NCBI GenBank assembly: GCA_005116775.1 | Contig: SWDN01000007.1 | Location: 51,492-86,414 of the forward strand | Reading direction: 5' to 3' | DNA length: 34,923 bases | From: Nitrospira sp. | Lineage (GTDB): Bacteria > Nitrospirota > Nitrospiria > Nitrospirales > Nitrospiraceae | In this document: positions 19,663 to 27,360 of the stretch, piece by piece | Layout: each line of letters starts with the position of its first letter | Position numbering within the stretch: position 1 is the stretch's first letter | The notes under the pieces: generated by a model | What the model was told of the DNA's origin: nothing | Seen by the model: only the letters and a program-made list of their open reading frames with translations | Database searches by the model: none | Translations under genes and position numbers: made by a program

Positions 19663-19668
19663 ATTATA
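19663..19668 (-). promoter_or_regulatory. probable -10 box of recA
   Basis: On the minus strand this reads TATAAT, a perfect sigma70 -10 hexamer, 35 bp upstream of the recA ATG. At -35 distance the sequence falls inside the gspE-like fragment and has no TTGACA-like hexamer. The native -35 may have been replaced at the rearrangement breakpoint. Confidence 0.4.
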
Positions 19669-19675
19669 CCCAAGT

Positions 19676-20173
19676 TACACGAACGACTCCACTGGAAGTG
19701 TCCCTCGTTTGCTCGACATCGGAGTCGAGCCGTATCTTCTGTCTTCGTCTCTGACCCTCGTAGTCGCCCAGCGGCTCATCCGCAGGATATGCAAGAACTG
19801 CCGCGAAAGCGTCACGCCCAGTGTCAGAATTCTCGAGTCCATCCAATCCCGGCCGGATTTCTCTGAAACAATCGGTGTGTTACAGCGGCAAGGCGTCCTG
19901 CGCAAAACACATGATGGATTGGCAGGAGTCAGGCTCTATAAAGGGAAAGGGTGCGCGCAATGCCAGGGAAGCGGTTTTGTCGGCCGGGTCGGCCTGTTTG
20001 AGATCTTCGAAGTCGATGAGGATATTCGAGATTTGATCATGCAGCGGAAGCCGGCATCGTTCATCCGCTCGACCGCGATCATGAAAGGGATGAAAACGAT
20101 GTTTCAGGATGGGTTGGCAAAAGCGTTCATGGGTGAAACGACCATTGAAGAAGTCTTCCGCGTGGCCTTATAA
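19676..20173 (+). pseudogene. 3' fragment of a GspE/PilB-type secretion ATPase
   Basis: The fragment matches only the C-terminal third of type II secretion / type IV pilus assembly ATPases. Recognisable features are [18 protein letters not shown] (family: HTNDA...RLLDMGVEP), [20 protein letters not shown], the four-Cys zinc site (CKNC and CAQC), GFVGRVGLFEIFEV, and the end KGMKTMFQDGLAKAF...TTIEEVFRV. The Walker A and B regions are absent and there is no proper start; the first usable one is TTG at 19709. Homology begins abruptly near 19676, directly upstream of recA. It is therefore a 5'-truncated remnant dropped between thpR and recA, opposite to all its neighbours. No other pilus gene is nearby. 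Confidence 0.85.
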
Positions 20174-20236
20174 TTCGAATCCGCTACACGCACAGACTCA
20201 ATGTATCGCCCCCTTGCCGCTTTCATTCGCTCCGTA

Positions 20237-20848
20237 TCAGCAGGCCCGCAACCGTGTCTCCCACAATTTCGTATAAACGGACCCGGTCGGCTTCAGTTCA
20301 CTCCTTATCAGCACAACCGACTCCACCGCCAACGCACCCAATGAAAGTGGCCGATCCAGCACTCCGCTTTTTGCCAATGCGACTCCAACCTGATGTTCTC
20401 CCACCTTGATCCTCGACAAGGTTAGATGAGGACTGAACGGTTTTGTCTCGCGGAGAAAGCCGAGGTCTTCACAGGCCTGTTCAATTGAGCCATGGAGATC
20501 AGTGACTCGCTTCCCCTCTGTTCCTCGCTCCCAATTCTCTGACGGCCCAACCCACAACACGCGCGGGTTCTGTGGGCGGGGGAAGGCACCGAGTCGATCA
20601 AGCGGCACGATCACAGACGGCTGACTTCCGACCGCCTGTCCAATCGCACCCAACAACGGATCGATGACCTGCTCGTCTATATCGCCGAGAAACTTGATCG
20701 TGAGATGGATTTTGGCCGGCTGGACCCAAGAGATGCGTACATCTTGATTTATCTCTGAGGCTATTCTCCGCTTCAATTCCTGTTGGAAAATCCCCAATTT
20801 GTCTTGCAGCTCTTGAGATAATTCGACGGCAAGAAACGCCCGGATCAT
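20237..20848 (-). CDS. thpR: RNA 2',3'-cyclic phosphodiesterase (2'-5' RNA ligase family)
   Basis: ThpR opens 2',3'-cyclic phosphates at RNA ends and shows 2'-5' ligase activity in vitro. The 203-aa protein has the paired 2H signatures H48-L-T50 (KIHLTIKFLG) and H141-L-T143 (SPHLTLSRIK), each followed by a hydrophobic strand. The N-terminus MIRAFLAVEL is typical. Its ATG overlaps the cinA stop by 4 bp, so the two are translationally coupled. In many genomes this pair continues directly into recA; here the gspE-like fragment lies between. Confidence 0.95.
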   Translation of the reverse strand: MIRAFLAVELSQELQDKLGIFQQELKRRIASEINQDVRISWVQPAKIHLTIKFLGDIDEQVIDPLLGAIGQAVGSQPSVIVPLDRLGAFPRPQNPRVLWVGPSENWERGTEGKRVTDLHGSIEQACEDLGFLRETKPFSPHLTLSRIKVGEHQVGVALAKSGVLDRPLSLGALAVESVVLIRSELKPTGSVYTKLWETRLRAC

Positions 20849-22128
20849 TTCACCGCCTTACTGAGCAGCCAGCGGCGAAGAAGATCCAATGCGGCTTGTG
20901 ACGACCGTTGTTTGATGACATTTCTGTCGCCGTGAAACCGGAACTCTCGCGCGATAGGCTGGTCGGTTCCATCATCCAATCCAACGTAGACCAACCCAAC
21001 AGGCTTAGTCTCGGTCCCACCGCCTGGCCCTGCGATGCCGGTGACGCTGAGACCCACCGATACATTCGCGCGCTCACGAATACCGCGAGCCATCGCCGCC
21101 GCAACCTCCATGCTCACTGCGCCCTTTTGTGCAATCAGTTCCGCCGACACACCCAGCATCTCTGTCTTTGCCCGATTGCTGTAACAGACCGCGCCTCGAT
21201 CCACATACGCGGATGAACCGGCCACCTGTGTGAGCCGATGACCGATCAATCCGCCGGTACAGGACTCCGCGACCGCTAGCATGAGCCTCCGTTTGATGAG
21301 TTCCCGCCCGACGATTTCTTCCATCGTCTCTCGCCCTTCGGCGAAAAGCCAATCGCCGAGGCGTGACCGAACATCGTCTGCCAGCTTCTGCAGCAGATCA
21401 CGATTCTTCTCTGGGGCAAATTGGTTTGCCTTCGTCGTCAACGAAACCAGCACCCCCATGGGCGATGCGAGCAACCCCAGATCGACTGGCGCTCGGCTTG
21501 GAATAAGCCCTTTGAGCTTGGCATCGATATCCGCCTCCGGTAAGCCAAATGTATGAAACACTTGGCGAACGATCGGCGCTCGTTGGGGCCGGCCTGAGGA
21601 TTCGCTTGCCGCGCGCAGTACTGGCAGGACTTCCTGCCGCATCATTTCTTCCATTTCTCGCGGCACGCCAGGCAACGAGACAATCAGCGTTTTCTTCCAT
21701 GTCAGGCAGAATCCCGGCGCAGAACCTACAGGATTCTTCAGGACAGTGGCGCCGGATGGAATCAGGGCCTGGCGCAACTGCGCGGTGCTTGGTGTGCGCC
21801 CCCATTGCGCGAGTCGGGTCGTCATCCCTGCCAACGCGTCCTTGCGACGACCGAGCCGATGTCCGGTCGCATAAGCCACCGCCTCTCTCGTGCAATCATC
21901 CACGGTGGGACCGAGTCCACCGGTCATAATGATCACGTGAGCGCGCTTTACGGCTGTGTGAATCGCTGTAACGATATCCTGCCGTTCGTCACCGACGACT
22001 GATTTAAATCGAACTGCGATCCCAATCTTGCCAAGTTCGTCGGCGAGAAACAGAGAATTGGAATCGGATCGGCCCCCGACCAACAGTTCGGAACCGATGG
22101 CAATAATTTCTGCATCAATCTGGTTCAT
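20845..22128 (-). CDS. cinA: CinA family protein (ADP-ribose pyrophosphatase / NMN amidohydrolase)
   Basis: CinA combines an N-terminal MoCF-like (COG1058) pyrophosphatase domain with a C-terminal PncC nicotinamide-nucleotide amidohydrolase domain, a role in pyridine-nucleotide salvage. The 427 aa are of normal length. The N-terminal domain shows IIAIGSELLVGGRSDSNS, MTGGLGPTVDDCTREA and VSLPGVPREMEEM. The C-terminal domain begins near residue 265 with LAVAESCTGGLIGHRLTQ (catalytic Ser) and contains CYSNRAK and VGLSVTGIAGPGGG. The ATG lies within the degenerate 9-nt repeat at 22120-22164, with GAGAGA upstream as a weak ribosome-binding site. Confidence 0.96.
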   Translation of the reverse strand: MNQIDAEIIAIGSELLVGGRSDSNSLFLADELGKIGIAVRFKSVVGDERQDIVTAIHTAVKRAHVIIMTGGLGPTVDDCTREAVAYATGHRLGRRKDALAGMTTRLAQWGRTPSTAQLRQALIPSGATVLKNPVGSAPGFCLTWKKTLIVSLPGVPREMEEMMRQEVLPVLRAASESSGRPQRAPIVRQVFHTFGLPEADIDAKLKGLIPSRAPVDLGLLASPMGVLVSLTTKANQFAPEKNRDLLQKLADDVRSRLGDWLFAEGRETMEEIVGRELIKRRLMLAVAESCTGGLIGHRLTQVAGSSAYVDRGAVCYSNRAKTEMLGVSAELIAQKGAVSMEVAAAMARGIRERANVSVGLSVTGIAGPGGGTETKPVGLVYVGLDDGTDQPIAREFRFHGDRNVIKQRSSQAALDLLRRWLLSKAVK

Positions 22129-22164
22129 CAGATCTCTCTCGTCATCTGGTCTGTTCGGTCTATC
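22120..22164. repeat. degenerate half copy of the 9-nt-period repeat
   Basis: CTGGTTCATC, then CATCTGGTC and TGTTCGGTC units keep an approximate 9-nt phase like the left arms of the full copies, but no clear right arm follows. It overlaps the cinA start codon. The remaining gap to 22494 holds no gene that I can support. Confidence 0.45.
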
Positions 22165-22365
22165 GCGTGTGTTTGTAGGAACGCGCTCAGTGCGCTAACG
22201 CCCATAGAAAGCAGCACGCGCCTCTGGTTTTGGATCTCAGCGACCCACATGGACATGCCAGTACCAGAACGCTTTTCTCCTGTCAACGAACGTCCTGACC
22301 ACCTCCTCTCGGTTGACAACAACAAAAGCGAAGTGGTAAAAACTGAGCCGCTGCTGGGCCGGAAT

Positions 22366-22389
22366 TATTCACGAATATCGTGGTGAATA
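22366..22389. promoter_or_regulatory. inverted repeat upstream of the chlorite-dismutase-family gene
   Basis: TATTCAC (22366-22372) and GTGAATA (22383-22389) are perfect 7-bp inverted arms with a 10-bp spacer, about 105 bp upstream of the ATG at 22495. The size and spacing would suit a dimeric regulator, but it could be chance. No promoter hexamers are clear. Confidence 0.25.
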
Positions 22390-22494
22390 GGCATGGTTCT
22401 GTGCCTCCCGCCATGATATCGGCGAGTGCAGCAGACCTGTTCATCAATAGCCACAATCAGCCTTCTTTTCAGGAAGTGATACGGAGGAGTGTAG

Positions 22495-22821
22495 ATGTCG
22501 ACCCCTGAACAATCCCCAGCTCCACAAGCGCCTAGACGTCAATATGTGAACTTCGCCTTCTATAAAATTGACCCGGCCTGGCGGCGCCTCCCCGAGAGTG
22601 AGCGCACCAAAGGGAAGCAGGAATTCTTGCGTGCGGTTGAGGAATATGCCGGCAAGGTCCTCGTCGTGGCCTACTCCTCGGTCGGGATCAGAGGCGATTG
22701 CGACATTATGCTCTGGCGGATCAGCTACGAGCTGGAACTGTTCCAGGACATGACCACGAAAATCTTGGCGTCGAGGTTGGGCCAATATCTGACCACACCG
22801 TACTATGGTCTCTGCGCGTAA
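22495..22821 (+). CDS. chlorite dismutase / HemQ-family protein, N-terminal half only
   Basis: The 108-aa product matches the first ferredoxin-like domain of the chlorite dismutase superfamily. It opens with a Pro-rich start, then YVNFAFYKIDPAWRRLP, EYAGKVLVVAYSSVGIRGDCDIMLWR and LGQYLTTPY. Full members have about 230-250 residues, and the second domain holds the heme-ligating His and the distal Arg. That domain is missing here: the frame ends right after the TTPY motif, and 4 bp later the repeat at 22825-22945 begins. The start has a strong GGAGGAG at 22483-22489, so it may still be translated. It is most likely a truncated gene, although a single-domain protein is possible. No heme chemistry is expected from what remains. 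Confidence 0.75.
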   Translation: MSTPEQSPAPQAPRRQYVNFAFYKIDPAWRRLPESERTKGKQEFLRAVEEYAGKVLVVAYSSVGIRGDCDIMLWRISYELELFQDMTTKILASRLGQYLTTPYYGLCA

Positions 22822-22824
22822 CGA

Positions 22825-22945
22825 TTCAGGTATTTAGGCTGAAGGTTGTTAGGCTAAAGTATTCGGAATTTGGAACTCCGACCTTCGGCCTTCAGCCCAA
22901 AAGCCTTCAGCCTGAACCCGCAGCCTTCAGCCTGAACACCTGATA
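22825..22945. repeat. inverted-array hairpin with GCCTTCAG / CCTGAAC units
   Basis: The left arm (22825-22859) has TTTAGGCTGAAGG and TTAGGCTAAAG. The right arm has CCTTCAGCCTGAAC repeated twice, ending in ACCTGA. The outer arms are complementary over about 20 bp with few mismatches. The unit is two 7-mers (CCTTCAG, CCTGAAC). It sits exactly between the truncated chlorite-dismutase-family gene and ppx, ending 7 bp before the ppx ATG. Confidence 0.75.
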
Positions 22946-22952
22946 CTACTTT

Positions 22953-24503
22953 ATGGCCAAAATCGCCGTCTTCGATATCGGAACGAACTCCATTCACATG
23001 GTGCTGGCTGAAATTCAGCCGGATGGAGGGTACAGGATTCTCGATCGCTTCAAAGACATGACAAGACTTGGAGACGGCGCCTTCACCACCCACCGTCTCT
23101 CTGAGGAAGCCATCACACGCGGGATCGAGGTCATTCGTAATCTCGTCACCCTGGCCAAGAACAAGGGCTATGATCGCATCATGGCCGTTGCTACCAGCGC
23201 CGTGCGTGAAGCAAAAAACGGTGGGGACTTTATCGATCTCGTGGCCAAACAGACAGGGCTGACCGTCCGCGTCATTAGCGGCACAGAAGAGGCCAGGCTC
23301 ATTTTTTTGGGCATAAAAAACAACGTGCCCATGACAGAACAGCCGACACTCTCCGTGGATGTCGGTGGCGGATCAGTCGAGCTGATGGTTGGGAATCGCG
23401 ACCAGCTCCTTCACACAAAAAGCCTGAAGCTGGGCGCCATCCGGCTGGCGGATGAATTTCTCAAACGCACACCGCCATCTGAGGGAATGCTTCGCTCACT
23501 CGAAGACACCGTGACGGCCCAGTTACAGAACGCTCTCGATTCGTTCAAGGTCAAACGGTTCGACTCCCTGATCGCCACCTCCGGCATGGCGGCCAACCTG
23601 GCAGAAGTCATTCATTTACGCCGAACGAATCGCCCACTCCCGCAAATCAACCTCGCCACGGTTTCACTGAAGGACGTCAAAGAGATCGAGCAGGACCTCC
23701 GTCGATCCACCATCAGGGCGCGGTTGGCAATTCCAGGGCTCGATCCTAAGCGTGTCGACACGCTCTTTCCCGCCACAATAGTCCTTCGTCGTCTGATGGA
23801 ACTCTCAGGACGAGATGAACTCATCCTGTGCGACAAAGCCATTCGTGAAGGCATCATCTACGACTTCATCCAGCGCCATCGTGAACGGCTCAAAGCGGAA
23901 GCGGAAATTCCCGACTTGCGGCGACGCAATGTCATCACGTTGGCCCGTCGCTGTCACGCCCCGGAGACTCATAGCCTGCATGTCGCCGGCTTGGCCCTGC
24001 GCCTCTTCGACCAGACCACACGTCTCCATCGTTTAGGACCCACCGAGCGGAATTGGCTTGAATACGCCGCGATATTGCACGACGTCGGCTACCTCATCAA
24101 CGAGCGTCAACACCACAAACACGCCTACTATCTCATCACCAACAGCGGGCTGGGAGGATTGTCGAGCGAGGAAATTCAGATCGTCGCCAATGTGGCGCGC
24201 TACCACCGACGCGCAGTCCCTGAACTGAAACACGAGGAGTTCCGGACCCTCTCGAACAAATACAAACGGACCGTACGAATCCTCTCCGCGCTCCTTCGCA
24301 TCGCCGATGGCCTGGATCGAACCCATTTTTCGGTCGTCCGCACGCTCGATGTGAGGCTCGGCGCCACGATTACCATCACCGCGCACGTCACGGGCGATGC
24401 CGAATTAGAAACCTGGGCTGCTGCAGGCCGTGCGGATCTCTTCGAGCGCGTATTCCGCCGCCGCGTGAAATTTTCTGTTACCTCCCAGGACGATGCCGCA
24501 TGA
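22953..24503 (+). CDS. Ppx/GppA family exopolyphosphatase / pppGpp phosphohydrolase with HD-type C-terminus
   Basis: Family enzymes remove terminal phosphate from polyphosphate or convert pppGpp to ppGpp. The 516-aa protein starts with the actin-like fold: AVFDIGTNSIHMVLAEI (phosphate loop 1), AVATSAVREAKNG, ISGTEEARLIFLGI and SVDVGGGSVELMV (phosphate loop 2). From about residue 320 the C-terminal helical domain is of HD type, with H-x-L-H, LHDVGYLIN and YHRR. This layout is shared by E. coli Ppx and GppA; sequence alone does not separate the two activities. The repeat ends 7 bp upstream, so no Shine-Dalgarno is visible. The stop overlaps the next ATG by 4 bp, coupling it to the two TMK-like genes. 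Confidence 0.92.
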   Translation: MAKIAVFDIGTNSIHMVLAEIQPDGGYRILDRFKDMTRLGDGAFTTHRLSEEAITRGIEVIRNLVTLAKNKGYDRIMAVATSAVREAKNGGDFIDLVAKQTGLTVRVISGTEEARLIFLGIKNNVPMTEQPTLSVDVGGGSVELMVGNRDQLLHTKSLKLGAIRLADEFLKRTPPSEGMLRSLEDTVTAQLQNALDSFKVKRFDSLIATSGMAANLAEVIHLRRTNRPLPQINLATVSLKDVKEIEQDLRRSTIRARLAIPGLDPKRVDTLFPATIVLRRLMELSGRDELILCDKAIREGIIYDFIQRHRERLKAEAEIPDLRRRNVITLARRCHAPETHSLHVAGLALRLFDQTTRLHRLGPTERNWLEYAAILHDVGYLINERQHHKHAYYLITNSGLGGLSSEEIQIVANVARYHRRAVPELKHEEFRTLSNKYKRTVRILSALLRIADGLDRTHFSVVRTLDVRLGATITITAHVTGDAELETWAAAGRADLFERVFRRRVKFSVTSQDDAA

Positions 24504-25249
24504 GCAACCAACCTCCTCAGATGATGACGCCCCATCCCTACCCGGGCAAACTGATCATCGTCGAAGGCATCGACGGGTCCGGAAAGAGTACGCAACTCCT
24601 GTTGCTGCACAAGTGGCTGGAGTCGAAAGGCTATAAAGTTTTTTTCACAGAGTGGAACTCTTCGGAGCTCGTCAAAGACACGACCAAACGAGGAAAGAAG
24701 AACAAGAGCCTGACACCGACGACGTTCAGCTTGTTGCACGCAACCGACTTTGCCAGCCGCCTGTATCATGAAATTTTACCCCCGCTCAAAGCCGGCATGA
24801 TCGTCTTAGCCGACCGCTATGTCTACACCGCCTTCGCGCGCGACGTCGTCCGCGGCGTGTCGCCTGAGTGGATTCGTAAGCTCTATAGTTTCGCCATTAC
24901 ACCAGATATGGCCTTCTACTTCAGGGTCCCGATCGAGATCGCCATCTCGCGGGTTCTCGGAGGCACCAGGGGACAGTTCAAGTACTACGAAGCCGGCATG
25001 GACATGAACCTTAATCCAGATCTCACCGAAAGCTTTCGCCTCTTCCAATCCCGCATCCTGGATCAATACGATAAAATCGTCGATGAGTTTCAACTCATCA
25101 CGATGGACGCCACGAAAGACATTGAAGCGCAGCAGAACGACATGCGCCGGCTCGTAGGAGAGGCGCTCACAGATTACAAACCACGGCGGGGCACCCATGG
25201 TCGACGCACGGTATTTTGGCGACGGTTTGACGTACCTAAATCCGAGTGA
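24500..25249 (+). CDS. thymidylate-kinase-like P-loop protein (first of a pair)
   Basis: The 249-aa protein has TMK features: Walker A GIDGSGKST at residues 23-31 with Lys29, the DR motif in LADRYVYTAFARD (about residue 110), and a LID-like region. It differs from housekeeping Tmk: it has the insert TEWNSSELVKDTTKRGKKNK where substrate-binding residues are expected, and it keeps a long hydrophilic C-terminal tail. It overlaps ppx by 4 bp and the second paralogue by 53 bp. Polyphosphate kinase 2 enzymes are structurally related to Tmk, so a phosphotransfer role linked to polyphosphate is conceivable. That is inference from the neighbourhood only. Confidence 0.82.
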   Translation: MSNQPPQMMTPHPYPGKLIIVEGIDGSGKSTQLLLLHKWLESKGYKVFFTEWNSSELVKDTTKRGKKNKSLTPTTFSLLHATDFASRLYHEILPPLKAGMIVLADRYVYTAFARDVVRGVSPEWIRKLYSFAITPDMAFYFRVPIEIAISRVLGGTRGQFKYYEAGMDMNLNPDLTESFRLFQSRILDQYDKIVDEFQLITMDATKDIEAQQNDMRRLVGEALTDYKPRRGTHGRRTVFWRRFDVPKSE

Positions 25250-25931
25250 CCTGAAAGGGAAACTCATCGCGATCGAAGGCACCGACGGAGTCGGACGGTC
25301 CACGCACATCGAGATGCTGCAGGAATGGCTCGAGGTGCAGGGCTATGGGGTGATCACGACCGGCTGGACCCGTTCCAATCTCATGTCGAAAACAATCGAA
25401 ATGGCCAAAGAGGGCAACATCCTCGATCGATGGTCGTTCAGCCTGCTGTACGCGACAGATTTTGCAGATCGCTTAGAGCACGAGATCATCCCCGCGCTTC
25501 GTTCGGGCTTCATCGTCTTGGCCGACCGGTATATCTATACCGCCCTCGCGCGAGATTTTGTGCGCAGCGGAAACCGCCAGTGGGCGCGAGATGTCTTCGG
25601 CTTCGCCTTAGTGCCGGATCTCGTCTGCTACATGCGTATCGACGTCGAAACCCTGGTGCTGCGCGTTATCGAAACCAAAGGGATGAATTTTTGGGAATCG
25701 GGAATGGACATTCGACTGGGCAACGATCTCTACGATAGCTTTAAAAAGTATCAGTCGCTCTTGATCGAGGAATTCGACAAGATGGCGGAAGAGTTTCACT
25801 TCGAAGTAATCGATGCCAGAAAACCTCCGGACGAGATTCAAGAAGAACTGCGCAGTAAAATTCAGCCGCTCCTCACCACCAACCTGCGAAGCCAAAAGCT
25901 GCCGTCCGACCGCCTGATCCATCCTGCCTAA
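25197..25931 (+). CDS. thymidylate-kinase-like protein with Arg in place of Walker A Lys
   Basis: The 244-aa protein is a clear paralogue of the preceding one, with matching SLLYATDFADRLEHEIIPALRSG and VLADRYIYTALARDFVRSG against the first protein's SLLHATDFASRL and VLADRYVYTAFARD. Its P-loop at 28-36 reads GTDGVGRST: the invariant Lys is Arg34. The first paralogue has the normal Lys. The Asp-Arg motif and the rest of the core are conserved, so this is not simple decay. It may be a regulatory or structural subunit that pairs with the first protein, or a kinase with changed mechanism. The ATG at 25197 lies within the upstream gene; no later ATG precedes the P-loop, so the 53-bp overlap is probably real. 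Confidence 0.82.
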   Translation: MVDARYFGDGLTYLNPSDLKGKLIAIEGTDGVGRSTHIEMLQEWLEVQGYGVITTGWTRSNLMSKTIEMAKEGNILDRWSFSLLYATDFADRLEHEIIPALRSGFIVLADRYIYTALARDFVRSGNRQWARDVFGFALVPDLVCYMRIDVETLVLRVIETKGMNFWESGMDIRLGNDLYDSFKKYQSLLIEEFDKMAEEFHFEVIDARKPPDEIQEELRSKIQPLLTTNLRSQKLPSDRLIHPA

Positions 25932-25932
25932 G

Positions 25933-26038
25933 AAGACCGTTTGTCTGGTTCATCTGGTTTGTTTCGTTCATCGAGTTGATCTAGTTCAACCAAACAAACA
26001 AGACAAACCAAATAAATGAGACAAACCAGAAAACAGTC
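25933..26038. repeat. 9-nt-period inverted-array hairpin, copy 4
   Basis: The left arm runs 25938-25986 (CATCTGGTT, TGTTTCGTT, CATCGAGTT, GATCTAGTT). A single C forms the turn, and the right arm (AACCAAACA, AACAAGACA, AACCAAATA, AATGAGACA, AACCAGAAA) begins at 25988, all in 9-nt phase. Outer flanks AAGAC and GTCTT are complementary. It begins 2 bp after the second TMK-like stop, so it could act as its transcription terminator. Confidence 0.87.
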
Positions 26039-26259
26039 TTCGTCTGCATCCGTTCTGATTCCATCAGAATCAAATCCGATTCAATTCTCGGTTGATTGCC
26101 AATGCGGGATGAGTCGCATCTATCATGCGTGCAGCCACGCTAAACCCAACAGACTCAACAGATAGACACGCAGAAATCTCACGCAAGACTTGTGGCACAC
26201 GGATTGCTGTGATGAATGGCCAGAAGATGGTCAACGCAACCAAACATAGGAGGTGGATG

Positions 26260-26514
26260 ATGTTTAAGAATTCTTCCCTGCTCACAATTGGCGCTGCACT
26301 CCTCGTCTCACTGTTATTTGTCGATGCAAGCGATGCGATCCAGATCATCAACAGGAAACCGCCTGTCGACTTCCTGACAGTCGTGGAGATGTATGGGTGG
26401 ACAAGAGGACCGTTGCAAGTCGTCAGCATCCTATTCGTCAGTGGTGTCATCATGCTGGCCGGTCTTGGCATCAGAAAATTGCGGCATCATGATCACTACG
26501 GTCATCAGATGTAG
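26260..26514 (+). CDS. small membrane protein with two hydrophobic segments (84 aa)
   Basis: I do not recognise a family. The product starts MFKNSSLLTIGAALLVSLLF, a hydrophobic segment that could be a signal peptide cleaved after SDA or a membrane anchor. It continues with a polar stretch (residues 25-50) and a second hydrophobic segment around 52-71 (LQVVSILFVSGVIMLAGLGI). It ends in a short His-rich tail (HHDHYGHQM). AGGAGG at 26248-26253 decides the start (ATG 26260; ATG 26257 is in the same frame but too close). It is followed by a good terminator, so it is a single-gene unit. Confidence 0.65.
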   Translation: MFKNSSLLTIGAALLVSLLFVDASDAIQIINRKPPVDFLTVVEMYGWTRGPLQVVSILFVSGVIMLAGLGIRKLRHHDHYGHQM

Positions 26515-26539
26515 TCCATACGATAGTTCTTTCACCCAG

Positions 26540-26575
26540 GGCTTGGGACCTCATCGGAGGTCTCAAGCCTTTTTT
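26540..26575 (+). terminator. rho-independent terminator
   Basis: A 12-bp stem (26540-26551 with 26558-26569, one G-T pair) closes a 6-nt loop and is followed by six T. It lies 26 bp after the stop of the small membrane protein. This is the clearest intrinsic terminator in the window. Confidence 0.9.
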
Positions 26576-26742
26576 ATGATCCAATCAGAGATCTCTCAAA
26601 AGTCTGATCAGTGTTACTCATCGAGTTGATCCGGCTTAAGTACATAGCAGCCGTCTGATACTGCCGCACATCCTGCTGTCTCGCTTACAATTCACAAACC
26701 ACTCATGACGCTACTGCAGTGAGTCAGAAATGGCTTTACACA

Positions 26743-26883
26743 CCGTTCGTGCTGAGCCTGTCGAAGCATGAGCCCTTCGGCTCTGCTCAGGCAGGCCTGT
26801 CGAAGCCTGCGATGAGCACGGTCGAATCGCATGAACGGAAATCGTTGAAACCATGAACCCTTCGACAAGCTCAGGGCGAACGG
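26743..26883. repeat. palindromic REP-like element with CTGTCGAAG arms
   Basis: The outer 24-bp arms (26743-26766 and 26860-26883) are complementary with three mismatches. Inside, GCAGGC and GCCTGC enclose another CTGTCGAA. From memory, elements with this core (a Ser-Arg-like TGTCGAAG motif next to CTGAG) are widespread in environmental bacterial genomes; only one element is seen here. The rest of 26576-27042 shows no gene. Confidence 0.7.
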
Positions 26884-27042
26884 GATATGCCAAGAAGCGT
26901 TAGACACACTACGCTAGCGCTTCTGAATCAAATTGGATTCTCCTCTAATCAAAATAGATTCAACCGCGATAGCGCGTGTCATGTTCTGCGCCTTTGCATT
27001 TCCCTTCGCAATCACGAAAATCCACCATTTTTGAAGACAATC

Positions 27043-27213
27043 ATGAAAATGGCTTCTGCAAACAGCTACGTAAGCCGCTGGCACAGTGATTGCTCAAGCC
27101 TCGTCACAGGAATCACAATGGCTCTTACAATCTTTATAGTCGGCGGGACGAGCAGTCATGCAGCAGTCATTAGGCTTGTGCGAACGAACTCAACGGCGAG
27201 GATTCACACATGA
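27043..27213 (+). CDS. doubtful small ORF with hydrophobic segment
   Basis: From ATG 27043 the frame encodes 56 aa with a hydrophobic segment (LVTGITMALTIFIVGG) followed by SHAA, which resembles a signal peptide with a cleavage site, then only 15 further residues. This could be a real small exported peptide, or the left part of an exported protein whose remainder is lost. No good Shine-Dalgarno and no family resemblance. Low confidence. Confidence 0.2.
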   Translation: MKMASANSYVSRWHSDCSSLVTGITMALTIFIVGGTSSHAAVIRLVRTNSTARIHT

Positions 27214-27300
27214 GGCCCGATGACGACGCGATTCGGATGAGGTCCAACCAGTCTCTCCTCCTGGTGACCGACCTCTTGATCGACTGAGCGTCAGCGCCAC

Positions 27301-27339
27301 GGGAGCCCCGGCTCTGCGAGACCCGGAGCCGCGGCTCCC
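27301..27339. repeat. GC-rich hairpin upstream of the TPR/FGE gene
   Basis: The 14-nt arms at 27301-27314 and 27326-27339 pair with one mismatch around an 11-nt loop. A short T-run (TTTT) follows after three bases, so it could be a terminator for something upstream. It lies 21 bp before the ATG at 27361, so it could equally act as a 5' leader structure. Confidence 0.45.
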
Positions 27340-27360
27340 TCCCTTTTCACCTGGTGGTGT

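Noticed and set aside
19620-19710. LexA-type operator upstream of recA
   Set aside because: I could not find a convincing CTGT-(N8)-ACAG or GAAC-(N4)-GTTC dyad; the upstream region is replaced by the gspE-like fragment.
24500-25249. Housekeeping thymidylate kinase (tmk)
   Set aside because: The DR and P-loop motifs fit, but the insert after the P-loop, the long tail, the paired paralogue and the ppx coupling argue against the ordinary enzyme.
26935-26965. GGATTC/GAATC motif repeated near 26060 as well
   Set aside because: The matches are short, weakly symmetric and of no consistent spacing; not enough to call an operator.
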